NCBI GenBank assembly: GCA_023436305.1
Contig: JAEZJQ010000061.1
Span: 1-52,535 of the forward strand
Length of the DNA: 52,535 bases
DNA from: Bacillota bacterium
GTDB lineage: Bacteria; Bacillota; UBA4882; UBA8346
Direction: 5' to 3'
The notes under the pieces are model-generated. The model had not been told where the DNA came from. It saw only the letters and a program-made list of their open reading frames with translations, and ran no database searches. Each line of letters begins with the position of its first letter. Position 1 is the stretch's first letter. Positions 50,878 to 52,535 of this stretch are shown here, piece by piece. Both the position numbers and the translations under genes were made by a program.

Positions 50878-51747
50878 TTAGTGTTTGGTTCGGCCGTCCA
50901 TTTTCGGAATGGCGATTTTAAATTCGGTACCTAGTTCTTGGGTACTGGTGACGGTTATCTTCCCATCGAGTTCGGAGATTAATTCCTTGACGATGGATAA
51001 GCCTAAACCGGTGCTGCTTTTGGTGGAGAAGCCCGGCGCAAATATCTTCTCCCGGATGTTTTTACAAATCACCGGGCCATTGTTCCAGATCAAAAAGTAA
51101 TAACAATCCGATGTTTCCCAAATCGTTACTTGAATCGCCCGTTCCGGACCCTCTTCCTTTTCTAACGCCTCGATGGCATTTTGGATAATATTCCCCAAAA
51201 TACTGGTGATCTTCACCGGCGGCAGCGTAAATTTGCAAAAATCCAAATCCGAGTCCACATTGAAACAGATACTTTTTTCTTTCGCCTGGGCCGAAAAAAC
51301 CAACAACATGGCCGAAATAATCGGATTATCAATCTGCGAGGCGATGGCGCCGGTAAAATTCAACACCACATCGCAATCTTGAATGTATTGCACAATTTCA
51401 GCGTTTTTATTTAACTGGGCCAATACTTTTATGACTTGTAACTGATTACGGAAATCGTGCCGCTGTGATTGAAGCACATGAATCAATTTTTGGCTCTCTT
51501 CAAATTGAGTGCGTTCGGTCTTTTTCAATAACTGCTCTTGCGAAAGGCAAACCGTTAACTTTTGCGAAAAATACCAGCAGGAAAAACCCAAAAAAAGAAG
51601 CGACAATATGGCGGATATATGGACAATCAGTTGCCGGTTCCCGAAATTATTATGGTTGATGCTTAACCAAAGTTGACCTCCAAGGAGCAACAGAATCACC
51701 AGCATATCAATAAAAAGAAACGCCTTTAAAAATTTAAGGTGTTTCAT
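50878..51747 (-). CDS. orphan sensor histidine kinase, Spo0B-type dimerisation domain
   Basis: 289 residues. Two membrane helices (about 8-27 and 43-61) have only a short loop between them, so no sensor domain outside the cell. The Spo0B-like SQRHDFRNQLQVIKVLAQL (His97) is followed by a GHKL ATPase with N-box ILGNIIQNAIEAL (Asn190), WNNGP and a GFSTKSSTGLGLSIVKEL G-box. No response-regulator gene adjoins. A sporulation or metabolite-sensing role is possible; unknown. GGGAG is close to ATG 51747. Its promoter carries a perfect palindrome. Confidence 0.85.
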   Translation of the reverse strand: MKHLKFLKAFLFIDMLVILLLLGGQLWLSINHNNFGNRQLIVHISAILSLLFLGFSCWYFSQKLTVCLSQEQLLKKTERTQFEESQKLIHVLQSQRHDFRNQLQVIKVLAQLNKNAEIVQYIQDCDVVLNFTGAIASQIDNPIISAMLLVFSAQAKEKSICFNVDSDLDFCKFTLPPVKITSILGNIIQNAIEALEKEEGPERAIQVTIWETSDCYYFLIWNNGPVICKNIREKIFAPGFSTKSSTGLGLSIVKELISELDGKITVTSTQELGTEFKIAIPKMDGRTKH

Positions 51748-51864
51748 ACTAACACTCCCTGACTACTATGGCCGTTCCAAAATTTTTATTAAAAATAATA
51801 AAAATCTGAATACCATAATCTTCTCCTGAAAAATCCAAAACTCATTAATAATTAACTTTTACCT

Positions 51865-51893
51865 ATTATATCATATTGAAGCCCGGCTTCAAT
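51865..51893 (-). promoter_or_regulatory. promoter of the histidine kinase with palindromic -35 region
   Basis: Minus strand: -35 TTGAAG (51892-51887), 16-base spacer, -10 TATAAT (51870-51865). The palindrome ATTGAAGC-CCG-GCTTCAAT (51875-51893) covers the -35 box, as a repressor site would. The plus-strand reading also has a T tract, so it could double as a terminator. Confidence 0.6.
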
Positions 51894-51918
51894 CAAATTT
51901 TTTCCAAAAAGTTGACTA

Positions 51919-51930
51919 GGAGTCTGTGCG
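51919..51930 (+). repeat. single end of the 38.6-kb terminal-inverted-repeat element
   Basis: GGAGTCTGTGCG is identical to the right end (complement) of the element at 38617-38726. No partner end was seen within the next few hundred bases, which belong to the HD-domain gene. It may be a remnant. Confidence 0.35.
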
Positions 51931-51937
51931 GAATTGC

Positions 51938-52516
51938 TTACATTCCTTGAAGCCCAATATCCGGGGCCACTTTTTTCATAGCGAGGATGGTCTCGGCAAT
52001 GACCTTGTCCAGATCCATTCCCAGCATCCGGGCGCCCGTCTCGATAATCTCCCGGTTGACTCCGGCGGCGAAACTCTTCTCTTTCCAGCGTTTTTTCACC
52101 GATTTTACTTCCAGATCATGAATGCTTTTACTGGGCCTGACCAGCACCGCGGCCACAACGAGGCCGGTCAGTTCATCGATGGTATATAAGACCTGTTCCA
52201 TTTTCTCCACGGGTTCCACATCGGAACAAAGCCCCCAACCATGGCTTTGAACGGCCCGGATGTAACTTTCCGGCCAGCCTTCCGCCGCCAATATCTCCCG
52301 GACTTTCTTACAATGTTGCTCCGGATATTTTTCATAGTCCAAATCATGGACCAGTCCGATAATTCCCCATTTCTCCGGTTCCTCACTCAAAAGCTCCGCG
52401 AAATGGATCATCACCGCTTCCACCGCCAAAGCGTGTTTCATCAAGCTGTCACTTTGGTTATATTTCCGAAACAAAGCCAAAGCTTCCGAACGGTTTGGAA
52501 TCTTTTCCATTGCCAC
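51938..52516 (-). CDS. HD-domain phosphohydrolase-like protein
   Basis: 192 residues. The metal-binding HD core has MKHALAVEA (first His), LVHDLDYEKYPEQHC (HD pair near 55) and QSHGWG near 88, and TIDELTGLVVAAVLVRP near 112, consistent with the HDIG-type family. Expected activity is hydrolysis of a phosphoester; substrate unknown. Start: AGGAGG lies five bases before GTG 52516; ATG 52510 is a possible alternative. It appears to be the first gene of a leftward unit ending at the spacer before the histidine kinase. Confidence 0.85.
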   Translation of the reverse strand: MAMEKIPNRSEALALFRKYNQSDSLMKHALAVEAVMIHFAELLSEEPEKWGIIGLVHDLDYEKYPEQHCKKVREILAAEGWPESYIRAVQSHGWGLCSDVEPVEKMEQVLYTIDELTGLVVAAVLVRPSKSIHDLEVKSVKKRWKEKSFAAGVNREIIETGARMLGMDLDKVIAETILAMKKVAPDIGLQGM

Positions 52517-52535
52517 TGCATCCTCCTTTAGAATT

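Overview
The window looks like chromosomal DNA of a deep-branching, probably spore-forming Bacillota (Firmicutes). The evidence is gene content and order: a Bacillus-type dprA-topA-trmFO-xerC-codY block, yqeG-yqeH, ruvX-DUF1292-mltG, rarA-nifS-mnmA, RNase J, ComFB, a SleB/CwlJ-type hydrolase and a Spo0B-like kinase. A secretin-like protein carrying two LysM domains hints at a diderm envelope, as in Limnochordia- or Halanaerobia-like lineages; this is inference only. Most genes are on the minus strand, Shine-Dalgarno sites are strong, and TTG and GTG starts are common.

Layout. 1-5700: heterodimeric ABC exporter (one subunit cut by the window edge), M48 protease, SDR oxidoreductase. 5.7-10.0 kb: an EndoQ-type PHP nuclease fused to a UvrD-like helicase, flavodoxin, tRNA-Asn. 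10.1-17.5 kb: codY, xerC, trmFO, topA, smg (DUF494), dprA, in the B. subtilis order but without hslVU. 17.7-21.8 kb: small zinc-ribbon protein, RNase J with a long leader, a solitary MurD with an altered motif. 21.9-25.2 kb: exported Ntn hydrolase, small membrane protein, type-Ic aspartate aminotransferase. 25.4-27.3 kb: plus-strand cluster of an SPL-family radical SAM protein, an MGMT-type alkyltransferase domain and two tandem paralogous mini-proteins with a shared four-cysteine motif (one only 58 aa). 27.3-33.4 kb: ComFB, secretin/LysM protein, aroE, a 0.75 kb gene-free spacer, hemL, hemD.

33.4-42.6 kb: a spacer with a possible three-way-junction RNA, then yqeH, yqeG, hslO, an MBL hydrolase, mltG, DUF1292, ruvX, a baseplate-J-like membrane protein and an AI-2E-family permease. 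42.6-48.6 kb: YtxH-like protein, then mnmA, nifU, nifS (sulfur transfer to tRNA) behind a strong promoter with an inverted repeat, then an alanine/ornithine racemase-family protein and rarA. 48.7-52.5 kb: SleB-type hydrolase, exported unknown protein, a free CBM25 module, an orphan histidine kinase behind a palindromic promoter, and an HD-domain protein.

The genes mostly serve genome maintenance, tRNA modification, cell-wall synthesis and tetrapyrrole/shikimate metabolism. Accessory signals are small: two related foldback (MITE-like) elements, a second short terminal-inverted-repeat element, and imperfect seven-base tandem repeats sitting next to gene starts and ends. No rRNA, CRISPR array, complete insertion sequence or prophage was seen.
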